A DNA stretch of 62,000 nt, from contig NW_019091499.1 in NCBI RefSeq assembly GCF_001949145.1, positions 111,821-173,820 of the forward strand, in the 5' to 3' direction. Below the pieces are notes generated by a model, which did no database searches, was not told the DNA's origin, and was given only the letters and a program-made list of their open reading frames with translations. The translations under genes and the position numbers were made by a program. Positions 35,154 through 49,100 of this stretch are shown here, in pieces; position 1 is the stretch's first letter; every line of letters begins with the position of its first letter. The stretch comes from Acanthaster planci (lineage: Eukaryota; Echinodermata; Asteroidea; Valvatida; Acanthasteridae).

Positions 35154-38100
35154 GTTTTTGGCCTTATCATAAATGCCAACATCAAAATGGAACCTTTCAG
35201 GAGGAGTAGATAATCATGCACACTTTAGATATTACCACACCTTGTACAGACTTTTAATTTTTATGCAGACTCCTTTGACTATTGACATGAAAGCCGCTAC
35301 CTCCAACCTTGAGCAATTTGACTACCCCCCCCCCTTTACAAGTGAAAGACAGTGCGTACTTGTGTTTTGACTTGCTTGAACTTTTGGACAAACAAAATGG
35401 AGAAAAAACGATCACGAAACGGCAAAGCAACGTTTCGATATGAGGTACAGGCATTTGCAAGCTCACAAGTATTTATGAGCAGCACCCTCTTATGTCAGTT
35501 GTGTCCCCCCTCCTTCGTATTTCAACGGCCGGTCCATTTTAGGATTTGGTCATCCCCATTCCCCACTCGCCAGCCCAGATTACGCCACTGCCTCGGATGG
35601 TCAGATGGTCCAATCATGAATACATTGTCCTAATCATGACAAGTTCCTGGTTGATTTGGATTTCTTTTTCAAACCTTACATTCTGGTGCTCTTCCATAAG
35701 TCTCTGTAAACCTCTTGAAACGCACGTAGTAGGTTTGTTCTTTCAAGAAAGTACATTCATAAAGTAAACGGTTGCAATCAAAGAAAATAACAATTTCATT
35801 TTAACTTGTTGGGATAGCTATGTTCTAGTAAAAATACATACTGTTTTTTAATGAAAAAAGATTATAAGAAATGAGATATCTACGTCGATTACCATTTTGG
35901 ACTAATGAAATGCTGAGGCCTAATTGAGGCAATATTGGGTAAACAGTCGTCCAAGTATTCTAGACGAAAAAGAAGGTTTCGCTGGGGTAAACGAATTGTC
36001 AGTCTAGGCATATGCCATCATAATCCTGTCAAGGTTGGTAAGCAGACCTGAGCACAACCTCCCATGAGATGATACCGTTCTCTTGGTGCTCATTAGCGTC
36101 TAATAGGACTATCTAGTTTTCTGTCCTTGGCTTTGTTTTTGCTGTGGCTTCTTAATTGAATGATATGGCTACTTTGACTTCATTAGCAAATGAAACTTAA
36201 CATGATTCCCCTTCAGTTGGTAGATCAGACATCGCTGTAGCCTTCTAAAAAAAAGTCACAGTGGTTTATTCTTGGGGTTGTCGGATCTACTTGTTTTGGT
36301 GTAGGGGTTCCTTTTGAAGATGGGGTTTTGCACTGACCTCGGAGTTTGGTTTGCAGGTTGGGATTAGAGCTTTGGCTGCAATGTACAAATGATTCCATGG
36401 TATAACCGGTTGGGCAAGTTCATGCTAAGGTTTTTTTTTTGGGGGGGGGTCGAACGGATCTCAATATCAGGTTAGCGAAATGGTAAGATTTGGAGTTCAG
36501 ATGATATTTTGGTATAGCATTTCTCGTATATCAGTTGGGTTTGAGTCGGACTATCGGCGTGTGTTACAGATATTTTGGGGTGAATGATTGGGTAAGGGTT
36601 AAAACTGGGATAAAGGATATAAAGACATCGTTACATTTTGCTCTTCCCTAGGGAGGAAACATTTTGGCCCTCTTCACAGATTTGGTTCTGGATTCGCCCT
36701 TGAGGTGAGAACTCACAGTTACGTTAAACATGTATTTAAAGTTTAGTTTACTTGAGACGCTACTAGCGTGTCAGTGGTTTGATGGGGGTTAGGTTCGGTT
36801 GGAGTTGAAGGTGAAGGGGTTAGGCTGAATTTCTAGCGGGAGTTTGCCTCCTGTCAGAAACTGTACCTGGGATTTTTGTATGTCTGAGGTTCCTTTTGCT
36901 CTCTTTACTCCGTTTTTAGTATCACGTTCCTCACAGATTGGTCCAGGCTGCAGTGGTTGTGATATCCTGTCTTTTTTGACTGGGGAATATTTTGAAAGAC
37001 ATACAGAGTTATATACTATAACAGCCGGTGCGTTGGTAATATTTTCATATTGACATTCCTTGTGACGGGGGTAAATTTGTGACTGTGATCCCCCCAAACG
37101 CTAAAGATGGAAAGCTTGGATAGTATTAATTGCCACTGAGCAGGCGCGTGTTTCATCGAAAGCGAGCAAGAGAACTCATTGTAATGTGGCAGCCATTATG
37201 AGACCAATATGGAGAGGATACGGTCCCTTTGGGGTTATTGTCATTACTCACCGTGTGTTCCATCAATATCGTCTGTCACTTTCCATAGAAACGAGATTAA
37301 TCATCCTTTGGCATTCAGGAAGAATGGAAAGCGGGTATACACCACCCGTCAAAATGGTTAGCCAATACCCCGAGGCATGTGGGAGCGATCGCCGCCGCTC
37401 CCATTTCGCGCAGGAGAAAAGGATCAGTGTTCTGGTTGCGCATATTACTCCGTAATAGGGTACTGGCGTATAAGAAGAGACTGAATGATGCATCGTCCCA
37501 GCTCCAGATTAATATCGCAGCTTCACCAGAATTATGATCTTGATTAATTCCCTTGTCTGTGGGTCCCTGTATTAAGAATCCAGCGCTCACAGTCATGTCC
37601 CTACTCTATCACGGGTCCTTTGGTCGCTCTCGCCGGCCCATTGATACCCACTCACCTTTTTGAAGGAAACCCCGCGAAAGCCAATCGAGAGGTCTGTAGA
37701 CAGCGCCCGAGAGGGGCCAGTTCAGCAAAGGGCGAGCCTCCAATCTGACACTGTCCTATTTACTCAGACCAGGTGGCGAGCATGAAGTGTCGCAGATGCA
37801 GAGTGTACTGATAAAAAAAGTAACGACACTCGTCACCACTCATGTGAATTCTCTGTGTCAGTGACTGTCGCATTCCAACATGTTCATACTGAGCGATGTG
37901 GAGATTCTTCATTGAAATATGCCAGGATAAGCTAAAGTTTATCAGATACAGTGTCCAATACAGGCAAAAGTTATAACATAAAGTGGATAAAGCGACAGCC
38001 TTCGAAACGAATGAAATGCGGGACACCACATTAAACAAAATCGTCCGAAAAAACTGTATAAAATAAATTGTTTCGCTATAACATTTAACTGTGCGCACCG

Positions 38101-39902
38101 TTATCATTAAAACAAAGGACATAATTTCTGCTGTGTCCTCCAGGATTAGAAATTATCTCGATCTTTGGGGGGGGGTCACACTGACAGCGGTAGACCATGC
38201 GTTTGCTTTCATTCCTCAAGGGAAGTTAATTAAGCTCCTTAAGACAGATTGGTAGGAAAACGCAAATACAGTGATAACTGGTACCACTTATGCTCCCCGT
38301 AAGGATAAGGTTGCTCTGATGATCAAGCGATCAAAGTCTGTGCAATTTGCAGCGGGAAATGCGTGAAGCAAAGCTCTCGCTGGGCAGCTTTCAGGAAACT
38401 GGCCAGCCCCTGCTTTTAAAGAAGACTGGCTTCATGTCTCGTCGTCATTCCCTTCCCAGCAAGTTCACGCGAAATTTCTAAGGGAAAAACCAGGTTGTCA
38501 CTAGTACTGGAACCCTCTTTAGAGTTGGATGCACAAAGGACAAAAAATGATTTTTTTTTTTTTAGTAAAAGGCATTACTTTGCTTCAGTCCTCTCAAATC
38601 TAAGGCAGCCAAACATTTTTTATTATTTTATTTCTTTATGTTTTGCACGTCAAAGTTGTGGTGTAGTGTTGAAGGCATTGGCATGATGGGGAGTGTGTTT
38701 TAGCGTGATGGATAGCGATGAGCGCAACATGATGGGTTTTGTTTATCGTCACGGTACGTAGCATGGTTCAGTAGAAGTAGGCTTGCCGTGACTGCGAATG
38801 AAGTTTAAACCAATTAGCCCTTATCACGTACTTTTTTGAAAATGAATGCGAGAGAGTAAAGCAATATCGTTAACCAGTATTTTTAGAAACTTTTAAAACA
38901 GTTTTTATGAATATCTTAAATTCACCCTAAATTATCTATACGCTCTAAAAGGTGAGAGCAAGCGTTGGGTTATACAAATTAGCCTCTGCGTGTGCCGTTT
39001 CACAACTGGACATCGCTGTGAAAAATGGAACATTATAGATCAAGACTTCTTGGTTTCGCATTCCATTCAAAATTCCTATGATATTAGATGCAATATAATG
39101 TGGTATGTAGCATAAACTATGTCAAGATGATGCATGCTCTCTTTTGGCAATCCTGTGCGTGGAGAAAATCATTCACTTATAGCCTCCGGCTGCGAATACA
39201 ATACCGCGTGGCGCACTTCACAGAAGCCACGGTTAAGTGGCGTGTGTCACAACGGCGACGCACACAAAGACATGAAGCAGGGAAGTGAATTCACCGTCGT
39301 CACTGGACAAACGTCTCGCCCACCGTTTGCACAACGAGAGGAGAACGATCCATCTTCCCGCAATGGTCATATCCACACGATGCCAACCTTTTTAAGTTCC
39401 CTCGTGGAATAATATTTGCTCTCCTGCATGGGTGGACGCTGCGCGCTCAATGCTCCACCACGGGATAAGAAGACGGCTGGGATTCAACAGTTTGGCTGCG
39501 TTTTCCATCAGTTTCGGCCCAGAAGCTAGTTTAATAGGGATCATCGTTGTGTGACAACCCCGAAGGTGATGTTTCGTGAGAGCTGAAAAAAGACCAAAAA
39601 ACTCTTGCTGTCATAACTGCACATTTGTTTGGGGGTTTTTGTAACCGAAAAGTCCGAATATTGATGTTTGTACAGTGTTCCTGATTTGGTTTTTCAACAG
39701 GAGATTTCACTAGAGCAGCAGGGACTTCTTGTTTAAACCTTCATTCTCGAGGAGTTGCTGGCTTTAATTTCATCTGAGTGTCATCTTCGTAAATACTTTT
39801 AATTTGCAGAGCCTCATACTTCACTAAGTTAACGCGCCAGCGTGTGAAAAACGGCAGCTTTTTAAACTATTACGCGGACAGGGAGAACTCGTGCTCAACA
39901 GG
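28908..39902. other. 11-kb interval without a recognised gene
   Basis: It lies between the acceptor of the GPCR exon (28908-28909) and the TMEM26 start codon. It should contain the upstream exon and promoter of the GPCR and the promoter and 5' UTR of TMEM26, which diverge from it. ORFs up to 125 codons (30510-30887) have no family resemblance or coding composition. Short homopolymer runs occur, for example at 33660, 36430 and 38166, and a (TTTTG)n tract near 35125. Confidence 0.5.
35125..35160. repeat. (TTTTG)n low-complexity tract
   Basis: This T-rich pentanucleotide tract, TTTTG repeated with interruptions, has no other feature. Confidence 0.7.
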
Positions 39903-40168
39903 ATGGAAGTGAAAAGTAAAAGCATGGATAACGACCAGGGGCACAATAAGAACAAGACGGAGGAGAGGTATTCTGTCGGTCGTATCTTCACCATGGTGCA
40001 GGGGGTGTTCGTCCGGGTCCTCTTCTCTGTTTCCTCCGTCATCTCCGTGTGGCGGGTAGCCACGGTCAAGGAGGACCCCACCTGGTGGCTGCTAGTGGTC
40101 ATGAACGCCCTTCTGTACGTCGAGGCCTATGTGACCTTCCGGTACCGGAAATCTGGCGAGTGGAAATG
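39903..40168 (+). CDS. TMEM26: TMEM26 exon 1
   Basis: It encodes residues 1-88 plus two bases of Trp89: a polar N-terminus, TM1 (about 30-50) and TM2 (about 60-79). The donor GTAAGC follows TGGAAATG, leaving phase 2. GC content rises sharply over the flanks. Confidence 0.9.
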
Positions 40169-43100
40169 GTAAGCATCTTTGTTTAAACTGTGGAAATCAA
40201 TGATATCAGGCAAATGCATGAGTTTTCTCATTAAAGGGTGCTGGGAATAGGTGCGTTTTACATTATCAATGGCAGTGAACGTAAATAAACAAAATACCGT
40301 GCCCATTACAAACGTGCTTGCATGAAAACTCCTTCCCTCTGTAATAACTCTTTTCGGGATATGTGTTTAGCGGTACGCTGTTTTGGGTTTGAAGAGTGGG
40401 AATCACAAGTTAAAAATCACAAGTAGGTTAAACCTCTGACGGAAGTGGATCCCAGAATTTTCGAAAAGGAATAAATCGTAGGGGGGGGGGACTGGCATAT
40501 CACATTAGTTGGGGAGCCGCTAAAATGGGCATGTTGCGCACACGTGAGGGTGATAGGTCCATTCGGGCCTATCAGACATTGTATGAACGAATGTAGGAAT
40601 CAAAATCATTTGGACATCTTGTGACTCGTGGGGACTTGCTGGCGACTAGTGATGCCTCTCAGTGCTTTTAATTAATACAACTTAGGTCTTTATTGGGCTC
40701 GGTCTCAGTTTGCCGTGAGATCTCACCTAAATGAATGTTTGTTGACTAAAGTACTATGGGTATATATATGGATTGTGAGTGCAAGCCCCTTCTTTTATCA
40801 ACTTACCAACATTTTTATTGAATAATGGGCCCTATCCAAAGAAGAAAGTTTTAAAATGGAATTGTATTTTGTGTCTAGGGGCATTGCGTTAGTTAGTGTC
40901 TTATATTTTGGTGTTTAGGTAAATATGGTTTTATTCGGACTGTGTAATTATCTATCTTTGATGGTATTTTTCTTTTTATATTTTAATTTAGTGGTCTAAC
41001 TGTGACTTCTTACTTTGGTTTTTCATCTGTGTTTTTATTGACTGGGGCAACAATTTTCATTTGACTTTTTAATAAATGAATGAATGACAGATCAACAAAT
41101 TTAAAGATAGTATATAATAATATAATTTTAATAATATTATAATGTAATATTTAATATTAATATTTAAAAATATATGAATAAAGAAAGGTTGCGTATATTT
41201 ATATGTACGATTCCAAAAGTCAAAAAAAAAACCAAACTTACATTTTGCGAAGGAGTATATACACTGTTGTCCATAATAAGTTTCAAACCAAGTCACCAGG
41301 TCTTCAAATGATCCTTGGCAAAACATTTTTTTTTTATCATCCGTCATCTTGGTACTTATGCATATTTATATTGTGAAAGGGCGTGCTGGTGGACTTGGAA
41401 CGTGACTTGCGAAGGACTCGACTGTAAAACTTAAGTATTGTCTCCGTAGAAAGAAGGGTTTTAAAAGTGACAATACTTCTGTACACCTAACGTTGATATG
41501 TCATGAAACCAAAGACTTCATTAATTTTGCATTGGTATTAATGAGAAGGAACACTCCTTCAAGTCTGAAGTGAATACATGCATTCCACGCACAAAAAACC
41601 TGAGGTAATCGCTGCATTTTCTCATTATCCCTACTGTTATTACTGGTATGCATTTCAGAACACTGTTCGGATGTTTGTTACATGTACCTTGCGCAATGCA
41701 GTAATGACTTAAGCAGATTTTCAATCAGGCCATCCAAAGCCCCGGCTAGTCCCACTTGTGGTTAGATTAATTTTTTTCCGTTTCAAGAGAGAGCCACATA
41801 CGCATAAACATCTTATCACGTACGCTTTGTCCTCTGCTGAAGTGCGAACGATTTTTCTTTTACTTTGAAATAGAAGTTAAGCAATTTGATAGTGATGAAT
41901 AACGCTGGTAATTTGTGGATGTCGTTTTGTTCCTGCGAGCGAGAAACAGCGGAACTGGTCGAAATGCCAGTGCGCCCAACTATTCGACGGACGAAGTTCA
42001 ATTAAAGGATTTATACAATGAATTTTTCTCTTAGTCACTTCCTGAGCGTTTTTATTCTGTTCTTCAGTGTATGAAAACTGCTTGGAAATACTTTTGGAAT
42101 TAAGTGTATTGGCCAGTGAAATTTTGGTCCAAACTTTTCTGGCAAGTTGGGCACAGTTGCTGTGATATAAATTAGGGAAGACACTCTTCAGTTTACGTGT
42201 TTTCATGTTAAGAATTTGAGCCTCAGATTTTTCGCGGGGTAACTTCCACTATTCACTATAACTATAGCCAATATCAAAAAGTTTCAAATTTGCAATGTAA
42301 AAACACAAGTCCGTCTTATATAAAACATCAAAACATGTACATGTAATATTTTTAAAAAGGAATTTCAAACGACAGTTTTTTTGGTTTTTATCTTTTTTTT
42401 TACTTGACTGTTGTCAAGCAAATGACAATTAAAATTAAGGTTAGCGACAAAAATTCTACTTTAATTGCTTCTCCAAATTACTTGCAAGAAATAACTAGCT
42501 GGCTTTATGATGGGTACGAAAAAATCATCATATAACCATATTTTGTAAAGTCGTCTTAAAAATAGCGTTACTTCACAGACGCAAAGCTCATAGGACCCAA
42601 GACAAAGAGTACCCGCTTCCTGTTTTCCGGGATTGGACTTGCTTCAACCTGCCGTCATCGAGGAGTGCGTGCATAGTTCATCAATAGCCAATCTTCCGCC
42701 AAAAAAGCGCCCGTAAGGAGCAATGACGAAACGCAGTGAATGGTTCGGTGGAGCGCATCATATTAGTTTATTTGCGCGCGGTCGACGATAGCCAGGAAAA
42801 GCTGAAACATCGCCCGGTCCTGGACACACGTGGAATCGCTCAGATGGCAGCATACCTTGCGGTAGATGGCTTTGCAGTCGGGCTTCACATTCTCGATACG
42901 CAGAGCTTGGGTTTTGTCGGGGAGCAGTCTTGCGATTTTGCGGGAAATGCAAACACAGCCGGTTGCAACGATTTGAAGAGGGGACCCAGGAAACTCGTCT
43001 AGGATGATTGCAGCTGGGATTGTGTTATCTTCCCCCAGTAAAGGAAAGAAAACAGAAAACATTACTTTAGACTATCGTTGGTTGAGTAATATACTGTGTA

Positions 43101-46100
43101 TTGCTTCCTTTTTGACTGGAGGCGATTGGTGATATGAACCTTGTGCACAGTCCAGAAATGAATAGAGCGAAATCTGCACCTATCATAACATTATAATATG
43201 CGCCCAAAGTAAAGTAGTCATAGGGCAAAAACTAATGCTAATGACATGTCTAACGTTCCCTGCCTCAACATCAGAGGATATGTCCACCTCCTCGCGCTTT
43301 CTGAGTTCGCAGCATCCGGCCCATTTCTGGATTAACGTATACTGTATCAAACCATAGAGCTATGTAGCTCTATGATCAAACACACGACACCACAGTACTT
43401 CGTCGTCTGATAAAGCAGAATGTATATACAGTACAGGACTGGTAATACCGGGTGTTGACAGCAGTGCTGCACATGACCATTTCACGCCACTAGCGGACCG
43501 TTAGGATGAAAACAAGCGAGCTTTTACATGCACAAAGCACAAGGTGCAACCTGTCCCCTGGGACCCACGGTCACTCTAAACAAAATTTCACTAATATAAA
43601 TAAATGTTAAGAAATGCTGTATGGAGGTGAGATATTGACAATCATCCAAACAAGCGTCCGACATTTACAGTGCTATTTTTCTTGTTTTTCTTTTCTTTCC
43701 TGACAGTGCATTTTTGTTCCAAACTGCCTCTTGACAAGTTAAAGATTCGTCAAAACTTTCTGCCCTTGCTTAAGACCTCGACTACTCCAGACCAGTCGCA
43801 ATATAGGCCCCCCTAGTATTCGACAAAAATATCAGACCGCAAAAATATCGTCAAGATAAACTGCACATAATCGTTTGCCCCTTCAAGCAGTGACGTCTAC
43901 TATGATCCAAACAATCTAATAAATGACATTCGTGTGGGAGGGAGTTCGGCATCTTTTTAATCTTGTAAATTGGTAAAACCTCGCTTGCAAAATCGATTTC
44001 TGCTCTCTTGACTATAAAATGTTGACCTTTACTGCAAAGGAAACCTCGCTGGGTGAGTTCAGAGCTAAACCAGCTCCTTCGCGTCGAATTCTGTTTTCGG
44101 CGAGAAGGGCAGCGGGTGTGGACTGCGGATGGAAAAGTAGTTCCTTCTTTGCACATTGTGCGGAGAGGATTTAGGATTATTTAGGCCTACCGGGTGCGAA
44201 TTTTTTTTCGCGCTGGGGGCGGGATTACTGTATTTGTCGCCGTTGTTGAAGCCTTCAAATCACGTTGTTCCGCTCTTCACCAAACAAGCAAACCAGCCCC
44301 CTACAGAGTAAAATTTTTGGGGGGGTGGGTGCAACCTTTAGACTTACGCCACTTGAACAAGCAGACCCAGGCGAGACCCAGTCCCGGGGATCCGGACCTG
44401 TTTGTGCATGTAAATGAGCGAGTGACATTTATTTCATTTATTTAACAAGCAACCCCCTCATTCAACATCCCTTGCTAAATAGGTCAACCTTACTTAGAAT
44501 GTTCCCGCGTCTGTTATCCAACCAAAGACTTTCTATAGTGTTCCTGGATTTCTGACAACTACTGCTTTTCCCCTTGACCTTAATCAATAGTTCCTGTGAA
44601 CCAGATTGCATGTGAACCTGTTAGTTTCCTTGACCGACGTACCCGTAAAAAAGTTTTACATACTGTAGTTTTATTTGCGCAATTGTATCCCCCTGACAAA
44701 ACTTCCTTTTATCTTTAATTATCTTTCCTACATGAAACAGTTGTTATGGACTTTCCCGAATGCTATGGGTACTGCTTTTTCGCTATTAGGCTTGATGCGC
44801 GATGCGAGAGCATATCTTTTTTGTTCAGTCCGAATCAAGGTGAATTCCACCATGCTGTCGTGTCCGGTTTGTTCCAGATCAGAGCTCGCTCTGGTTACTC
44901 CGTGTGAAGTGGGAAAATCGAATCACTGTTTTAAAAAGGATGGTTCGACGATGCACGCATTTACAGTTCATCTCACAGAAACAGTTCGTTGGGAGGCTTG
45001 CATAAAGCTAAGTTCATCTTGCACTCTTGTCGTATCGAAGACGTCACAAATTTGCATAACTGTGCAGCGTGGCAGAAGTCATCGGACGGGGTTCAACTAT
45101 AAGGTGCGCTCCCATGGTCTCCTTTTTTACTGACGGAAAGGCGAGGCGAGACTAAACTTGGTGTCTTCACTCGTAAGAAGGGCCGGCCATCAGCGAAATT
45201 GATGCATGCTCATTATTTTGTATGCAATGCGAACAATCTAAATGATTACACTTTGTCACTAAATAAAAACGTTCTGCCGTGTTTTAACATCTGATCGGCG
45301 GTCCTGCAACTTCTTACATCTCACTGGATTCGTTTAATTTTGTTCAGGGACTACTAAAAAGGTGAACGTCTAGTGCCTGTTGACGTCTTTCAATAACATG
45401 GCAAGACTTGTTTATGCAGATAGCTGCGCATCAGTACACCTGTGTTATTTGCTGTCATTCATTTCATATTAAGTAGAAATTTCTGCTGCCAGGATTGAAC
45501 CGAGATTCGATCTCACAGGACCGTCTGTAAGTCTTTATCTTTCTTTCTAATTTTGAGAAAAGTGACAGGTGCTTTGGGAACTGTATCCATGGATTGAAAT
45601 TGGAAAAACGAATGTCTGCACTGAGTGTTTTAGCTGTCGTACATGTGTTTGTATTGTTTCCTTGTTGATTTGCAAAGTGAACATCAAAGGAACAGTGTGG
45701 GCTTTATTGTCTGCAGACTCTAGTTACAATTGCGCTTCAACTTACTCGTATGCAATCCCGGTCTCCCTTGATGAACAACTGTCAAACAGGAGAGAGGCTG
45801 GTGGGGACTGTTTGCAACTAGGGCATGGCGATCACCCAAACTGCTCATTCCAAATTTCCAAACTTTTCATCAAATAGAAAGACTTTCGTATTCAGCGCAG
45901 CCCGTGACAAGCGAGTGACAAATGAATGCGCGCACGCGCAGTTTATTGCCACCAATGGGACGGTTGCTGCCAAGTGAAAACGGGTCGAAAGTGCCCCCCC
46001 CCCAAAAAAGGAGAAACTATTAAAAAAAAGGAACTCTAAAGGAACTTCTAGAGGTGAGCTGGAAGCTTAAGTGGATTTAGCTTTGAACGTTTCGATTAAT

Positions 46101-49100
46101 GAATCTTTTTCAAAGTGTGAGTTAACAATTTGCAGTGATTATAATAAACCTTCTCGTTCCTTTCTGCGTAATATGTATCAGGGAAATATTTTCTTATAAC
46201 ATGGAAGACACATTGAAAATAATGAACGAAAGGGACAAGAGTATAAACAATTCCGTTTGAGCATTACCGGAGAGAGAGCAACTTGGGCGTAAATCCGAGT
46301 GCGGATTGGGAGCGGGGGATGTGGATAATCCTTCCCCCCCCAAAAAAAAACCTCAAAGTACTTAGAAAAAAGAGAGAAACGAGGGGAAAATCTGCCTTTT
46401 TCATTTCCCATTCTTCCACACGCGCGTGTAAAAAGAGTCCAAATGTAGCGTAAACCCCTCAGAAAATTAAGGTTACATGAACAAATTCCAAAGTTTGTTG
46501 CCCCCTAAAGAAAGGTCCCGCCCCTCTCCACTCACACACTTAAATTTGGTTCTCTCGTAAAGAGATGGGTCAGTATGTTACTTCCTACGTTATAACCTGG
46601 AATGGCTGGCAAATCATTGTCAGTTTTCGCGCTGACCAAATTGATGATGAGGATCATGGCGTCCTCCTGCGGCAATAACAACACTCAGACGTATACATGC
46701 GTTACGCACGCTTTTCTTAACAAGGATTGTGTTTTCGCTTTTTCCGTGACCTTTCCATGACGGTCGGAACATATTAACGCCTTTGAATAGCAGAGCTTCA
46801 AGACAGAGTCGTTTCCAGCTTGATTCGTTTATCTGTTTGCCATTATTTGGTCTTTCATTTCTGAAATATGACTGTGATTAGCAGCAACTATCGCGAAGTT
46901 CCTTTTCAATCATTGGCACGACGCGTCTCGCCTGACGAAATACAACAGCCATACTTTTAATTTCCATTCATCCGCACGCTGTGAAGCCTGAAACATGACG
47001 AATCAATCCTTGATATTATTACAAACATCTCTTCTGAGTCGTGGTGAGAAATATTTTCGAAGAAACCGCACTGTATTTTTTTTTCAGGGAATGATTAGTT
47101 AAACCAGAGTCGAAATAATTTTGCAGATCACGGTGATGGGGAAATTATTCTGCACCCTCAGAACTTGGCTTTCCTACGCTTGATCTTTCTGAGAGCTGGC
47201 ATGCATGTAAAAGTCTCATTTTAAGTACATATTTGACGTTTCACTTTATTCTCGCTCAGGGTTTTGTTGCTACGGTATTTAAAGATCACTGCTTCCAGCC
47301 GGTTGGAACGTGTGCATTGAGCACGTCTTTAGAAAATATACATTTGCAGCAGAGTTGACTCAGAAAAAAAGCCACGCCTGGTGTAACGGTCTCATTTTTC
47401 CGGTGTGCTCGGATTTCCGGAAGAACGCACCGGATAAATAAGCACATTGCCGCAACGTGCCCACTGTTTGTTTGTTTTTTTTTCAGTGTGTGCTGTTTTA
47501 TCCAGTCACACACGTATGTACGCTCGGCGTCTGGTTCCGCATTTGGTGCGGTCCAGGGGTAAATACGAGGGATCGAATATACAGAGGAGACTGTATGGAA
47601 AGGTTGTTTGATCCACATATTCTACGTACGCATCTCAGGCTCACCAGGAGGTATATTTTTCAGTATTTCCTGTAAACACAATACGTATATGCTAAATTAC
47701 TTTGACAGAATGGCAACAGGCAAAGAGCATGAGCTTTTACAAATGGCGATGTCATTACTGGAATTTATTGAGCCAGATAGTCACAAGTCAGTCCATCTGC
47801 CCCTTGCCCGACTTTGGTCCCTGCCTGGGACCTAATGCTCCTCTCTGCCGATTTCGTTATCGCAGAAGTATACGACCCACTGCACAGATACCGTTTGTTT
47901 TGTGATGTTGTACTTGTACATGTATCCTTCAAACTTGACTGTATATAGACGCCATGACTGTAACGAACTGTCTGCGAAAACCACTTTGACGGAGGCGCCC
48001 GGATGTCCGCACGAACTCCTACATACCGTGATCATGTTATGTAGGAACTCAGCACACCGATAAAGTGAACCACAACGGGATTCACTGCGCATACGTTCGG
48101 GTCGCAGTTGGAATCACTCGGCAGTGTTCGCGTGCTACGCGGAAATCCGAGCACGCCTGAATATGAGACCGTTACACTGGTTTTAACATTTGATGTCAAA
48201 ATGACCACCAGATATTACTGGAAACTCCAACTGGCGACGCATGATGAAAAGTGCATTGTGGTAATATCGGTGAAAACGCCAGGGGGGGTCCACCCGACCC
48301 TTTTATGGTTAGCAAGGCTGGTCAAAAGGTGAATAAGTGGCGCAGTATTTCTTATATAGTTTTTTGATGGTGGACTCCCCTCGCCAACCAGCGAAACCAG
48401 CATTTGAAATGTTTTCTTTCACTGAACAATGTCGATGCACCCCTCATTCCTTCCGTCCAATAACCACTCGATCATAAACATCGGTGTCGTAAGCTCGTTT
48501 TACAAATCAGACACGCCTCCCGGGTTTACAACGATGTGTTTGATGATTTTACACATCGCTACAGTGTAGCTTTATAACGAATGCAGTGGAATGTATCGTG
48601 AAGCCCACGCGGGCGAAATATTGCACGTTATTCGAGTGAAACCTCACGCTATTCACACCGAAAGTGAGTAGCCAGTATAGAGGCGAAATCGGGGCGAGTG
48701 TTCACCAATGATCTTTTACCACAGGAAACCTACATCTGCATTTCTCGAATTCTCTGGACGTGGAGGCGTCCTTACGCGACTCTTTTCGACTTTTCCTTTA
48801 ACGTTTTAGTTGACAGCTTTCTTCGTTGACAAGCTTCAAACTCTAAGCTTGGAGGATGGAGGTGAAATGTTAAGTTGGAATTAATCTCAAATTATTTTCT
48901 TCACTGGTTACTTTGAAATATTGATAGAGGCAAGAAAGTATAAAAATAATTGAGTGTTCCCATTCTTGTCCCAGTTTGGTTTAGAGGTACCGTAAATATA
49001 TTACTCTTTGGTAAAATATTCGAGCGGAAAAACCTGAGGAGAGGCCAACATCAAACTCTGCGTGATTAAAAATCCTGACGAAATACTTTGTTGCTTCCTA

